The notes under the pieces were generated by a model that saw nothing but the letters and a program-made list of their open reading frames with translations, was not told the origin of the DNA and did no database searches. 64,000 bases of DNA from CAYQLY01 sp964418605 (GTDB lineage Bacteria; Bacteroidota; Bacteroidia; Cytophagales; Cyclobacteriaceae). Below are positions 18,359-27,334 of this stretch, one piece after another; the first letter of the stretch is position 1; every line of letters starts with the position of its first letter. The stretch lies in assembly GCA_964418605.1 (NCBI GenBank), contig CAYQLY010000002.1:1-64000 (forward strand), read 5' to 3'. Position numbers and translations under genes: made by a program.

Positions 18359-19339
18359 ATGTCTACAACCTCAACTCATACCAGCGTTTACCACGAGAAA
18401 ATAAACCATCTATTCCAAGAAATGAATAAGGTGGTGATTGGTCAGGATTACCTTATCAACCGGTTGTTAATTGGCTTATTTACACAAGGACATATTTTGT
18501 TGGAAGGTGTTCCGGGGTTAGCAAAGACACTAACCATTAATACACTAGCCAAAGTACTCGCACTTTCATTTAAACGTATTCAATTTACACCTGATTTACT
18601 TCCCGCTGATCTAGTTGGGACATTAATTTATAATCAAAAGACGGCTGCTTTTGAAGTCAAAAAAGGACCCATTTTTGCTCATATCATTTTGGCCGATGAG
18701 ATTAACCGTTCGCCAGCCAAAGTGCAATCTGCCTTATTAGAGGCGATGCAAGAAAAACAAGTGACGATTGGAGAAGAAACATTTAAATTAGAAAAACCAT
18801 TTTTGGTTCTCGCTACGCAAAACCCTGTTGAACAAGAAGGAACCTATCCTCTCCCTGAAGCGCAAGTCGATCGGTTTATGATGAAGATTTTTGTTGGCTA
18901 TCCGACCAAAGAAGATGAGTTAAAAATCATGCGCCGAATGTCTAATATGGACTTTAATTATGAATTGCAACAGGTGCTTCAAAAAGAAGATCTTGATGGT
19001 ATACGAAAAGAAATTAACCAGATTACCTTATCTGAGTCGCTTGAGAAATACATCATCGAACTTATTTTTGCTACGCGTTATCCAAAGGAGTATAACCTGA
19101 ATGATGAAGCGGCCTATATTCAATATGGTGCTTCTCCGAGAGCAAGTATTTATATGAGTACTGCGTCTAAAGCATTAGCTTATTTAAAAGGAAGAGCTTA
19201 TGTGTTGCCTGAAGATGTGAAAGAAATTGCAAAAGATGTATTAAACCATCGTATGATTTTAAATTATGAAGCAGAAGCAGATGGTATTACTACACATCAA
19301 ATCATCGAAAAAATTTTGAGTAAAATCCCTATTCATTAG
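18359..19339 (+). CDS. MoxR-family AAA+ ATPase
   Basis: 326 residues with the MoxR signature: Walker A EGVPGLAKT, Walker B ADEINRSPAKVQSALLEAMQE, sensor 1 LATQNPVEQEGTYPLPEAQ, and a C-terminal helical lid with YGASPRAS. MoxR ATPases act as chaperones that mature or load partner proteins, normally encoded next to DUF58 and von Willebrand A-domain genes. Those partners are absent here: the next genes, GatC and an acyltransferase, are on the opposite strand. The enzyme is clearly complete; its partner is unknown. Confidence 0.9.
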   Translation: MSTTSTHTSVYHEKINHLFQEMNKVVIGQDYLINRLLIGLFTQGHILLEGVPGLAKTLTINTLAKVLALSFKRIQFTPDLLPADLVGTLIYNQKTAAFEVKKGPIFAHIILADEINRSPAKVQSALLEAMQEKQVTIGEETFKLEKPFLVLATQNPVEQEGTYPLPEAQVDRFMMKIFVGYPTKEDELKIMRRMSNMDFNYELQQVLQKEDLDGIRKEINQITLSESLEKYIIELIFATRYPKEYNLNDEAAYIQYGASPRASIYMSTASKALAYLKGRAYVLPEDVKEIAKDVLNHRMILNYEAEADGITTHQIIEKILSKIPIH

Positions 19340-19368
19340 GTTATAAAACTAATAGTCTTGGGTTTTTA

Positions 19369-19656
19369 CTAATCTAGTAATTTTGGAACGCGAAAATAAT
19401 CCGAGTCTTTTTTAGGAGCGTTTTGTAACCCTTTTTGATGATCAAGAGAAGGCTTAACATCGTCTTCTCTGAAATTATTTTTTTCCTCCGATAGATGAAT
19501 AAGTGGATCCACATGACTGGTATCTATTTTTTGTAATTGATCGATCCATTCCAAAACACTATTAAAATCTTGGAGAATTTTTTCTTCTTCAGCTGGATCA
19601 AACCCTAGTCGAGATAAGTGTGCTATTTTTTGTAGTGTTTCTTTATCTACTTTCAT
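19369..19656 (-). CDS. gatC: Asp/Glu-tRNA amidotransferase subunit C
   Basis: 95 residues. It starts MKVDKETLQKIAHLSRLGF and continues with a helix around DFNSVLEWIDQLQKIDT and VDPLIHL, the conserved GatC pattern (KIAxLARL, LNxILxxVExLxxxDT). The C-terminus has REDDV and a PKLLD-like end (FRVPKLLD). GatC stabilises GatA and clamps the GatCAB complex, which amidates misacylated Glu-tRNA(Gln) or Asp-tRNA(Asn). gatA and gatB are not in the window. The start overlaps the acyltransferase gene by 14 bases. Confidence 0.92.
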   Translation of the reverse strand: MKVDKETLQKIAHLSRLGFDPAEEEKILQDFNSVLEWIDQLQKIDTSHVDPLIHLSEEKNNFREDDVKPSLDHQKGLQNAPKKDSDYFRVPKLLD

Positions 19657-20377
19657 GGTGTAGGTGAATCAATTCATTGTTTAATATTTTATAGACGTTG
19701 TTTTTATAGTCATCTAAATTGTCTAACGTATATAAATTAGGTAAAACCGGAGGATGCACAATCATGCGTGATTTTCTCCGTCTTACGATTAATTTACCAT
19801 TGCCTGGCAAAATTAACCAATTGTCTGCAATCGTCACAGGCACAATAGGTATTTGAAGCTCGATCGATAACCTGAATGCGCCTTCTTTAAAATCAGCGAG
19901 GTGGGGTGGATTTGTACTGCGCATACCTCCTTCCGGAAAAATCACAAGACTGTACCCTTTTTCAATCGCTTTTTTAGAACGTTCAAAAACGACGTATCTG
20001 TCTTTTTTACTTTCGCGATCTACCGTGAGATGAAACTGCCGAAAAATAAATCCAAAAAGTGGAATATGCGCTAATGATTTTTTTCCAATAAATTGAAAAG
20101 GTCCTTGAGTGATCAACCCCATCATAGGAATATCTAAATAAGAGAAGTGATTCGCACAGTAAATAACGGGTTGTTTGCGTGATGGTCTATACCGATATGT
20201 AATCTCAACTGGAAGTAGAGCTAATCGTAAAAATAACCAAGCCCATGCTTTATTAAACAAGTATCCTTTTTTTTTCCATGACGATCGAATCATAAGTATG
20301 AGAAAAAAAGGATACAATAAGAGTAATATTATGACAAAACAAAATCCTGTCCAATAAGAATATATACGGCTAATCAT
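19643..20377 (-). CDS. 1-acyl-sn-glycerol-3-phosphate acyltransferase (PlsC-like)
   Basis: 244 residues. A hydrophobic N-terminal anchor (FCFVIILLLLYPFFLILMI) is followed by the acyltransferase motifs: NHFSYLD (the HX4D catalytic box), then the FxxRESK-like VDRESKKDR, then FPEGGMRST (motif III) and VPVTI (motif IV). It should transfer an acyl chain to lysophosphatidic acid at the cytoplasmic membrane. Some members of the family use ornithine or other lipids, so the exact acceptor is not certain. It is followed directly by gatC on the minus strand; the 550 bases upstream are non-coding. Confidence 0.85.
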   Translation of the reverse strand: MISRIYSYWTGFCFVIILLLLYPFFLILMIRSSWKKKGYLFNKAWAWLFLRLALLPVEITYRYRPSRKQPVIYCANHFSYLDIPMMGLITQGPFQFIGKKSLAHIPLFGFIFRQFHLTVDRESKKDRYVVFERSKKAIEKGYSLVIFPEGGMRSTNPPHLADFKEGAFRLSIELQIPIVPVTIADNWLILPGNGKLIVRRRKSRMIVHPPVLPNLYTLDNLDDYKNNVYKILNNELIHLHHESR

Positions 20378-20869
20378 TATACGATTGAAATTTCAATTAA
20401 AGTTAAGTTGCTAATTTAATTTAATAATTTAGAAAAAAAACAGTTGTGGTGTGTGGCTTTATGGTAGGGTATTTTGGTTCTCACATTATATCTTAGCTTA
20501 TTTTAGGATTATTAGCTACACGTGTCGCGAGTAATGAATAAAAATGAACGATTTTTCTATTTTTTCAAAAAACATTTTCATTTTTTCATACCCCATTTCA
20601 GATGCCGGAAACGATATATAAATAGAAAAAACTTGCATGAGGACATATCGAAATAATTCTAATTATTATGAAAATAATTTTATTTTTTGATTAAAAACAC
20701 GCTTTTTAGCTGATTTTTAATTCTAAAAGTGGATTTTTATATATATGACTATATATTAGAATAGTTCTATTTTTTATACCAAAAATTCTAATTTATATTT
20801 TTTTTAATGATTTAAAAAAAGGCTTCTATTCTCTTTAGATTAATTTTTTCTTGTAAAATGAAAATAATT
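20378..20869. other. Long AT-rich intergenic stretch
   Basis: About 490 bases with stops in all frames and many A and T runs. No tRNA, terminator hairpin, repeat array or recognisable protein fragment was found. It is the longest clearly gene-free interval in the window. A promoter follows at its right end. It may hold the promoter of the minus-strand acyltransferase or an unrecognised small RNA; neither is shown by the sequence. Confidence 0.6.
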
Positions 20870-20900
20870 TTTGTGATTTATTTTTTTATGTTTATGTTTG
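20870..20900 (+). promoter_or_regulatory. Bacteroidota-type promoter (TTTG-N19-TATGTTTG)
   Basis: TTTG at 20870-20873 and TATGTTTG at 20893-20900 are separated by exactly 19 bases, a full match to the -33/-7 pattern of the housekeeping sigma factor of this phylum. Transcription would start near 20907, giving a transcript that covers the ambiguous short frames at 20928-21164 and the TPR lipoprotein gene. Confidence 0.7.
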
Positions 20901-20927
20901 GAAAATCATATAAGATGATTTATTATT

Positions 20928-21164
20928 ATGGAGGATTTACAAACGTTTGTTACTACTGATTCTGATTATGAACAAAAAGCACGCTATACACAAGCTATCC
21001 GTTCAGGGAGAGCTTCGCCATGCGACACGGACATATCACCACGGCTCAACTTCCTCATCACAAAGGAAAAAATCACATCAATTATTATACATCAAAGGAT
21101 TGGGGGATGGCGGAAAGTTTACTGGTCCACCAAATCATTAAATTTTAAAGAGAAGACACAATAA
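20928..21164 (+). other. Cluster of three overlapping short open frames (small gene, frameshifted remnant or leader)
   Basis: Three frames are open over the same DNA: ATG 20928 to 21164 (78 codons, MEDLQTFVTTDSDYEQK...), ATG 20968 to 21141 (57 codons, MNKKHAIHKLSVQGELR...) and ATG 21020 to 21148 (42 codons, MRHGHITTAQLPHHKGK...). The first half of the 20928 frame and the 21020 frame each look protein-like. One small gene disrupted by a frameshift near 21000 is therefore possible, as is a short leader peptide for the TPR gene. I recognise no family for any of the three. Base composition here is richer in G+C than the flanks, which argues against plain spacer DNA. Confidence 0.35.
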
Positions 21165-21200
21165 TCATAATGATAATTTAATAGTATAGCAAGGATTAAC

Positions 21201-22682
21201 ATGAAATATTTTGTACAAAATCAGAGAAATAAAAGAGTATTCTCAAGGAGTTTAGTTCTTTTAGCGATAGGCTTAGTCGGTTTATCGTGTAATAAAAATG
21301 GCGAAGAGGTCAATCCTGAACGTGTGAAAGAAATAAAGGAAACCATGGTAGAGTTTCGCTCGACAGCAATAAAGGCTGAGGAGTTGTACGATTTAGCACT
21401 TATAACTGCTGAGCAAGAGCCATCGGAAGCTTTGAATTATTCGAAAGAGTTGGCAGCAGCCGGTAAGCAAAATAAAAGTACGTTGTTGGTCGCTTATGCG
21501 CACCATGTGGAAGGATATGCTTATTTTATAAAGGGTGAGTATACTCTTGCTATTGAGCATTACCTACCAGCTCTTACAACGATGAGAGAGATCAAAGATG
21601 AAGGATTAGTTCTTTTGCTAAAGCACATTGGCTTGTTGAATCATGAACTGGAATTTTCAAATGAAGCATTGCTTTATTTTGATCAAGCATTAAATTTAGC
21701 TATTGAAATAAAGTCAAGCCCTGAACGAATAGCACTTATCTATAGAAATAAGGCTTTTGTTTATCAAGATCAGAAAAAGGAGTATGATAAGGCTATCGAG
21801 TATTTTACCAAAGCGTTAAACGTGCGAGAAAAAATGGGTGACAAAAAACTCATCAGTGAATCTTATATTGATTTGGGTAATTCTTACCATCTCAAGCAAG
21901 ATTATATGCAAACAGAACTGTATTACAAAAAAGCATTGGAGGTAGCTGTGGAACAAAACAATGAAAAAGCAATAGCTTGGTGCTATAATAATTTAGGTCT
22001 TAACGAGTATGATCAATCGCATTGGAATAACTCATTGAGCTACAGCGCTAAGGCATTGGCTTTGGAAGAGAAAGCTAACGATATAGAAGAAATGCTAAAA
22101 ACACTTTATAACATAGGTTTAGCTAAAAAAGAAAAAGGAGAAACATCGTCTGCTTTAGATGTTTTTCAGCGTATGGAAGGATTAGCTAAACAAATTAATA
22201 ACGAATATCAACTCATGGATGCCAAAGATCAACTTTCCAAAGTCCATGAGCGTTTGGGCAATCTGGCTACTTCGATCAGCTACCGCAAGGCTCATACAGC
22301 ACTCAAAGAAAAACAAGAGCACGAGTTGGCAGCACTTCGCAGCAAGCTGGATCAGGGTCGCACGCAGGTGATAGGTGCTAAGCTACAGTATGATAACCTA
22401 CAAAAACAAAAGGAACAAGAAGAGAAAATAAGCCTTTATCAAATGTATGCGTTAGGTAGCGGAGTGGGTTTACTGGTATTGGGTGTAGTAGTTGTCTTAT
22501 TATGGAGAAAATCTAAGGATCAAGGCCTGCGGATTACAAAAGTATCGGGGATGTTGAAAGATTATATGTATTCACGTATCCAACAAGCCGAGCAGTTGGA
22601 GATTGAGAAGGAACGGATGAATCAATCCAAACAGAATGGCAATATCGGTGGCATTGATTTTGGCGATATTCATTTGAATTAG
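21201..22682 (+). CDS. TPR-repeat lipoprotein with a membrane segment
   Basis: 493 residues. The signal sequence ends LAIGLVGLSCNK, a lipobox with Cys near residue 30. Residues ~60-360 are tetratricopeptide repeats (EYTLAIEHYLPAL, YDKAIEYFTKALNVREKMGD, ESYIDLGNSYHLKQDYMQTELYYKKALEVA). A coiled coil follows at ~360-410, then one transmembrane helix at ~414-435 (YALGSGVGLLVLGVVVVLLW) and a charged ~55-residue tail. This is the sensor half of the TPR-coiled coil-TM histidine kinases and HTH regulators of Bacteroidota, but no kinase or HTH output domain follows. An upstream promoter matches consensus, and a strong terminator lies downstream. Confidence 0.75.
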   Translation: MKYFVQNQRNKRVFSRSLVLLAIGLVGLSCNKNGEEVNPERVKEIKETMVEFRSTAIKAEELYDLALITAEQEPSEALNYSKELAAAGKQNKSTLLVAYAHHVEGYAYFIKGEYTLAIEHYLPALTTMREIKDEGLVLLLKHIGLLNHELEFSNEALLYFDQALNLAIEIKSSPERIALIYRNKAFVYQDQKKEYDKAIEYFTKALNVREKMGDKKLISESYIDLGNSYHLKQDYMQTELYYKKALEVAVEQNNEKAIAWCYNNLGLNEYDQSHWNNSLSYSAKALALEEKANDIEEMLKTLYNIGLAKKEKGETSSALDVFQRMEGLAKQINNEYQLMDAKDQLSKVHERLGNLATSISYRKAHTALKEKQEHELAALRSKLDQGRTQVIGAKLQYDNLQKQKEQEEKISLYQMYALGSGVGLLVLGVVVVLLWRKSKDQGLRITKVSGMLKDYMYSRIQQAEQLEIEKERMNQSKQNGNIGGIDFGDIHLN

Positions 22683-22741
22683 TTGAAAGAAATAATTGGA
22701 GAGTTTAGTTGAGTAAAATAAAAATAGTAGAAGGGTCTTTA

Positions 22742-22775
22742 GTAAAAGAGGTGATCATTTGATCACCTCTTTTAC
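22742..22775. terminator. Bidirectional terminator between the TPR gene and lon
   Basis: A perfect inverted repeat with 16-bp arms (22742-22757 and 22760-22775) and a two-base centre lies between convergent genes. The A- and T-rich outer arm ends give a U-run in either direction. It should stop both the TPR transcript and the lon transcript. Confidence 0.85.
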
Positions 22776-22804
22776 TATTATGAAAGTATTGATAGAAAAA
22801 TTTT

Positions 22805-25297
22805 TCAATTATCTTTCCCTTTTTTCAAATCTTGAACAGGAGGGATATTAAAATCTATAGGCTTTTTTACTTTTTCTTTTAGCAACGCTATTTTCAACAC
22901 ATCACCTACTGTTTCCACATAATGAATAGTAAGTTTTTTTGTATATTCACTTTTCATTTCTTTAATGTCTTTCTTATTTTTTTTACAAAGTATAATTTCT
23001 TCAATACCTGCTCGCTTAGCTGCTAGTATTTTTTCTTTGATTCCGCCTACGGGAAGAACTTTGCCACGAAGTGTGATCTCTCCGGTCATGGCTAATTTTG
23101 GTTTTACTTTTCGTTGGGTGTAAATAGAAGCTAGTGATGTGAGCATCGTAATGCCTGCAGAAGGTCCATCTTTAGGAATAGCCCCTGCCGGAACGTGAAT
23201 ATGTAAATCGTAATGATCAAAAATAAGTGGATCGATGGATAATTCATTGGCATGGGCTCTTAAATAAGATAAAGCCGTCATAGCCGACTCTTTCATTACA
23301 TCGCCAAGCTGTCCGGATAAGGTCAATTTTCCTTTGCCTTTACTTACACTTGTTTCGATAAGTAATATTTCGCCTCCAACAGGTGTCCATGCTAAGCCGG
23401 TAACAATACCTGCTTGTTGGTTGCCTTCATATAGTTCTTTATCAAAAATTTCAGCACCGAGTATGTTTGTTAGTTCTTTTGTTCCTATTTTTTTAGTGTA
23501 TTTTTCATCTAATGCTTTGGACTTTGCGAGTCTTCTTACCACGCTTCCTATTTTTCGTTCTAAGCTTCGAACACCCGATTCTCTGGTATAGTCTTCGATG
23601 AGTTTTATAATGGCTTCTTTTTCGAATTCAATATCTTTAGGAGTTAGACCATTTTCTTCGATCTGTTTAGGGATAAGGTGTTTTTTGGCAATTTCTAATT
23701 TTTCTTCCAATGTATAACCTGTCAGTTCGATAATTTCCATTCGGTCGCGTAAAGCAGGCTGAATAGTCTCTAATGAATTGGTGGTAGCAATAAATAAGAC
23801 TTTAGACAAGTCATAAGCTTGATCTAAATAGTTATCCATAAAGGAATGGTTTTGTTCAGGATCTAGAACTTCTAATAAAGCGGATGAAGGATCTCCACGA
23901 AAATCAGAAGCGATCTTGTCAATTTCATCGAGAATAAAAACAGGATTTGAAGAACCTGCTCGTTTAATATTTTGAATAATTTTTCCCGGCATAGCTCCTA
24001 CATATGTTTTACGATGGCCTCTGATTTCTGCTTCATCATGAAGTCCACCAAGAGAGACACGAATGTATTTTCGATTTAAGGCCTTTGCAATAGATTTACC
24101 TAGCGATGTTTTACCTACACCCGGAGGGCCATATAAACATAGAATAGGAGATTTTAAATCTTTTTTTAATTTCAATACAGCGAGATGTTCCATAATTCGA
24201 TCTTTTACTTTTTCCATGCCGTAATGGTCTTTGTCTAAGATCTTTTGTGCTCGTTTCAGGTCGAAGTTGTCTTCTGTGTACTCATTCCAAGGAAGATCAA
24301 TTAATAACTCTAGATAGTTGAAATGAACAGGATATTCAGCTGCCGCAGGGTTCATTCGTTCTAATTTTTCAACTTCCTTTTTAAAATGCTTTTCTACGGA
24401 CTCTGTCCATTTTTTATGTTTTGCTTTTTCCTTGAGGTCTTCTATTTCTTTTTGGTTGCCATCGTGCCCCAACTCATCTTGAAGCACCTTGATCTGCTGG
24501 CGTAAATAATAATCACGTTGTTGTTGATCTAAGTCGGAATGTACTTTGTTTTGAATTTCTTGTTTGAGCTCTAGGAGTTGAATGTCTTTCATCATGTATT
24601 CAAGCAAGATTGTGCCTCGCTCATAACCACTGTTTAGCTCAAGTAGTTTTTGTTTATCAGCCACATCAACGTTGATATTGGAAGATAAAAAGTGAGTTAA
24701 AAAATCCGGATTTTCTATATTGTCTAAAGCAATTCGTGCTTCTTGTGGAATTTCGGGATTGAGCTTTAGGATTTTAAAAGCAGCGTCTTTAAGTGATTGA
24801 ATTAATGCTTTTGCTTCTGGCTTCTCACGATCGTAAGGTTTTTCTTCAACCAATGTAATTTTTGCTGTTAGAAAAGGATCTTCATCTATAAATTTTTCTA
24901 TTTGAAATTTTTTACTTCCTTGAATAATGATGGTTGTATTTCCATCGGGCAATGTAAGCATTTTGATGATTTTTGCCACAGTGCCTACTTTATAAATATC
25001 CTCTGTTCCTGGTTCATCTGTTGTGGAAGAAGATTGGGTGACTACTCCAATAATACGATCTGTTTTGTAGGCTTTTTTTACCAGTTTGATTGACCGTTGC
25101 CTGTTGACGGTAATGGGTATAATAATACCCGGGAATAAAACCGTATTTCGAATAGGGAGGATAGAAATAATATCCGGAATAGGTTGATCTTGGCTAGATC
25201 CATTATCTTCCGTAGATATAATAGGAAGGATATCTTGAGATTCTTCATTTGCTTTTGATAAGAAAAAATGAAGTAATTCTGTTTTGGAGTTTTTCAT
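22805..25297 (-). CDS. lon: ATP-dependent protease Lon
   Basis: 830 residues with the full LonA layout: the N-terminal substrate-binding domain (ISILPIRNTVLFPGIIIPI), a coiled central region, the AAA+ module with Walker A CLYGPPGVGKTSLGKS and Walker B VFILDEIDK, and the protease domain with the catalytic dyad Ser713 (KDGPSAG) and Lys756 (GGIKEKILAAKRAG). It degrades misfolded and regulatory proteins in the cytosol. It is transcribed alone. The C-terminus has a lysine-rich extension ending KKGKDN. Confidence 0.97.
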   Translation of the reverse strand: MKNSKTELLHFFLSKANEESQDILPIISTEDNGSSQDQPIPDIISILPIRNTVLFPGIIIPITVNRQRSIKLVKKAYKTDRIIGVVTQSSSTTDEPGTEDIYKVGTVAKIIKMLTLPDGNTTIIIQGSKKFQIEKFIDEDPFLTAKITLVEEKPYDREKPEAKALIQSLKDAAFKILKLNPEIPQEARIALDNIENPDFLTHFLSSNINVDVADKQKLLELNSGYERGTILLEYMMKDIQLLELKQEIQNKVHSDLDQQQRDYYLRQQIKVLQDELGHDGNQKEIEDLKEKAKHKKWTESVEKHFKKEVEKLERMNPAAAEYPVHFNYLELLIDLPWNEYTEDNFDLKRAQKILDKDHYGMEKVKDRIMEHLAVLKLKKDLKSPILCLYGPPGVGKTSLGKSIAKALNRKYIRVSLGGLHDEAEIRGHRKTYVGAMPGKIIQNIKRAGSSNPVFILDEIDKIASDFRGDPSSALLEVLDPEQNHSFMDNYLDQAYDLSKVLFIATTNSLETIQPALRDRMEIIELTGYTLEEKLEIAKKHLIPKQIEENGLTPKDIEFEKEAIIKLIEDYTRESGVRSLERKIGSVVRRLAKSKALDEKYTKKIGTKELTNILGAEIFDKELYEGNQQAGIVTGLAWTPVGGEILLIETSVSKGKGKLTLSGQLGDVMKESAMTALSYLRAHANELSIDPLIFDHYDLHIHVPAGAIPKDGPSAGITMLTSLASIYTQRKVKPKLAMTGEITLRGKVLPVGGIKEKILAAKRAGIEEIILCKKNKKDIKEMKSEYTKKLTIHYVETVGDVLKIALLKEKVKKPIDFNIPPVQDLKKGKDN

Positions 25298-25407
25298 AAA
25301 AATGTGTCAAATTGTCAGCTTATATTATACGTCATAATCTGACTTTGTATTTTATTACTTTATACTATGTATACATCAATACCTATGCCAAGTTATGCAC
25401 CTTAAAC

Positions 25408-25437
25408 TTGAAAATCTAATCTATTTTTATAATTTTG
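25408..25437 (+). promoter_or_regulatory. Bacteroidota-type promoter for the exonuclease gene
   Basis: TTG at 25408-25410, a 19-base spacer, then TAATTTTG at 25430-25437: a full consensus match. Predicted start of transcription is near 25444, 46 bases before the ATG. Confidence 0.65.
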
Positions 25438-25489
25438 CTTTTTAAACCATTTATTTTATAATATACTATTTTTTATATATTTAAAAATC

Positions 25490-26215
25490 ATGAATAAGCT
25501 ATACAAGGATTTAAAACCTATTTTTTTTATAGATATTGAAACGATCTCAGCTTTGTCCGATTATGATTTGTTAGAAGATGCATTTAAGTACCAATGGGAT
25601 CGAAAAGCATCATTTTTAAGTCATGCCGATAATACCTCCGTAGCGGCTCTTTATTTTGAAAAAGCAGCTATTTATGCTGAATTCGGTAAAATAATTTGTA
25701 TAGGTATGGGGTATTTTTTTAATGATTCATCTGGCCAGCTTCGCTTTCGCTCTAAGGCTATTGCTCATGATAATGAAACCGTGTTATTGAATGAATTGGC
25801 ACAAATTCTTGCAAGGCTAGATAAGTCTACTCTTCTTTGCGCTCACAATGGAAAAGAATTTGACTTTCCTTATCTGTGTAGACGTTTTTTGATTAATGGA
25901 ATGCTTATTCCGGATATCTTACAACAGGCAGGTAAGAAGCCTTGGGATATTAAACATATCGATACGATGGAGTTATGGAAGTTTGGGGATTGGAAACACT
26001 TCACCTCATTGGATTTACTTGCTACTGTTTTTAACTTACCATCTAGTAAAACGACCATGACTGGAGCTGATGTGAATAAAGCATATCATCATGAGCATAA
26101 TTTGGCGAAGATCAAAACCTATTGTGTAGAAGATGTTATTCTTACAGCGCGCGTGTATTTAAAACTAAAAGGAATCAGTTGGATGCTTACGGATGAGTGT
26201 ATAGATAAAGAATAA
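25490..26215 (+). CDS. PolB-like 3'-5' exonuclease (DEDD superfamily)
   Basis: 241 residues with the three DEDD exonuclease motifs: Exo I FFIDIETI, Exo II HNGKEFDFPYL and Exo III YCVEDVILTARVYL. The family is annotated as a predicted 3'-5' exonuclease related to the proofreading domain of polymerase B, here without any polymerase domain. It is cytosolic and probably trims or proofreads DNA ends. The stop lies two bases from the stop of convergent mutY, another DNA-repair gene, with no room for a separate terminator. Confidence 0.85.
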   Translation: MNKLYKDLKPIFFIDIETISALSDYDLLEDAFKYQWDRKASFLSHADNTSVAALYFEKAAIYAEFGKIICIGMGYFFNDSSGQLRFRSKAIAHDNETVLLNELAQILARLDKSTLLCAHNGKEFDFPYLCRRFLINGMLIPDILQQAGKKPWDIKHIDTMELWKFGDWKHFTSLDLLATVFNLPSSKTTMTGADVNKAYHHEHNLAKIKTYCVEDVILTARVYLKLKGISWMLTDECIDKE

Positions 26216-26217
26216 AT

Positions 26218-27258
26218 TTATGTAATCAAAGTTTCTATACATTTTGCAATAAGAATAGGTTTGGGTAATTTTTTTATTTCGGACAATGTGTAAAAAGTCA
26301 AACCAGCCTCTGATGCGATTTTCTTTTTATCTAAAACAGTTTCAAGTGCAATATCCCAAAAACAGGCATGAATAATTTGATGACTAAGAACATGTTTAAC
26401 TTCATATCGTTTTTTTGCTTTCTTTATAGAAGTAGGAAGAAGGGTATAGGGTTTTTTATTTTTTTCTTCAATTAAATAGAATTCATATAAGCCTTTCCAT
26501 ATATCCTTGTCTTCCCGTAAACGCATGCCAATAGTATTTTTATAGCTGAATATAAAATAGTGAAAATGCCTATGTTTAGTTTTTATTTTTTTTGTTTTGA
26601 CAGGAAGAAGGTTTATTTCTTGTTTTTGAAATGCCACACAAGATGTCTTAAATACACATTCAGTACATTGAGGATTTTTAGGAACACATTGCAGTGCACC
26701 AAACTCCATAATGGCTTGATTGTAAGTAGCTGTATTTTTTGAAGGTAATAATTTTTGAGCAAGCGCGGCAAATATTTTTTTACCTTGTACCGATTGGATG
26801 TCGTCATATATGCCAAACACACGTGATAGGACACGGAATACATTTCCATCTACAACAGCTACCTGTTCGTTGAATGCAAAGGATGCAATAGCAGCAGCGG
26901 TATAGGGTCCTATTCCTTTTAATTTTATTAGTCCTTCATAGGAATTAGGAAACATTCCATCTAACGTACTAACGATATGTTGAGCAGTTGACAGGAGATT
27001 TCGCCCTCTTGAATAATAGCCTAATCCTTGCCATAAACGCAAAACCTCCTCCTCTTTTGCAGCTGCTAATTTTTGTATGGTTCCAAACCGTTCTTTGAAC
27101 TTATTATAGTAGGGCAAGCCTTGCTTGACTTGCGTTTGCTGCAATATGACTTCTGACAACCAAATAAGGTAAGGATTTGTTGTTTTTCGCCAAGGCAAAT
27201 CCCTTTGATGGCTATCATACCAGCGCAAAAGTTTTTTACTGAACCAGTCTGGAGTCAT
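26218..27258 (-). CDS. mutY: A/G-specific adenine glycosylase
   Basis: 346 residues. The helix-hairpin-helix glycosylase core includes LSEVILQQTQV with the catalytic Glu, KLKGIGPYTAAAIASFAF (HhH) and VVDGNVFRVLSR with the conserved Asp. The [4Fe-4S] ligands follow the MutY spacing C-x6-C-x2-C-x5-C (CVPKNPQC, then TEC, then VFKTSC). The C-terminal ~110 residues form the NUDIX-like domain that recognises 8-oxoguanine. It removes adenine mispaired with 8-oxoG. It is divergent from the HU-like gene over 76 bases. Confidence 0.95.
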   Translation of the reverse strand: MTPDWFSKKLLRWYDSHQRDLPWRKTTNPYLIWLSEVILQQTQVKQGLPYYNKFKERFGTIQKLAAAKEEEVLRLWQGLGYYSRGRNLLSTAQHIVSTLDGMFPNSYEGLIKLKGIGPYTAAAIASFAFNEQVAVVDGNVFRVLSRVFGIYDDIQSVQGKKIFAALAQKLLPSKNTATYNQAIMEFGALQCVPKNPQCTECVFKTSCVAFQKQEINLLPVKTKKIKTKHRHFHYFIFSYKNTIGMRLREDKDIWKGLYEFYLIEEKNKKPYTLLPTSIKKAKKRYEVKHVLSHQIIHACFWDIALETVLDKKKIASEAGLTFYTLSEIKKLPKPILIAKCIETLIT

Positions 27259-27282
27259 ATGACTTTGATAAATGGTAAGTTT

Positions 27283-27311
27283 TTGAAAATCAAAAAATTA
27301 GTATAAATTTG
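27283..27311 (+). promoter_or_regulatory. Bacteroidota-type promoter for the HU-like gene
   Basis: TTG at 27283-27285, an 18-base spacer and TAAATTTG at 27304-27311. The predicted start is near 27318, about 17 bases before the GTG codon. It probably drives the HU-TPR-small protein-RNase G string. Confidence 0.65.
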
Positions 27312-27334
27312 CCTCCTTAAAATCAAGTTGTAAA

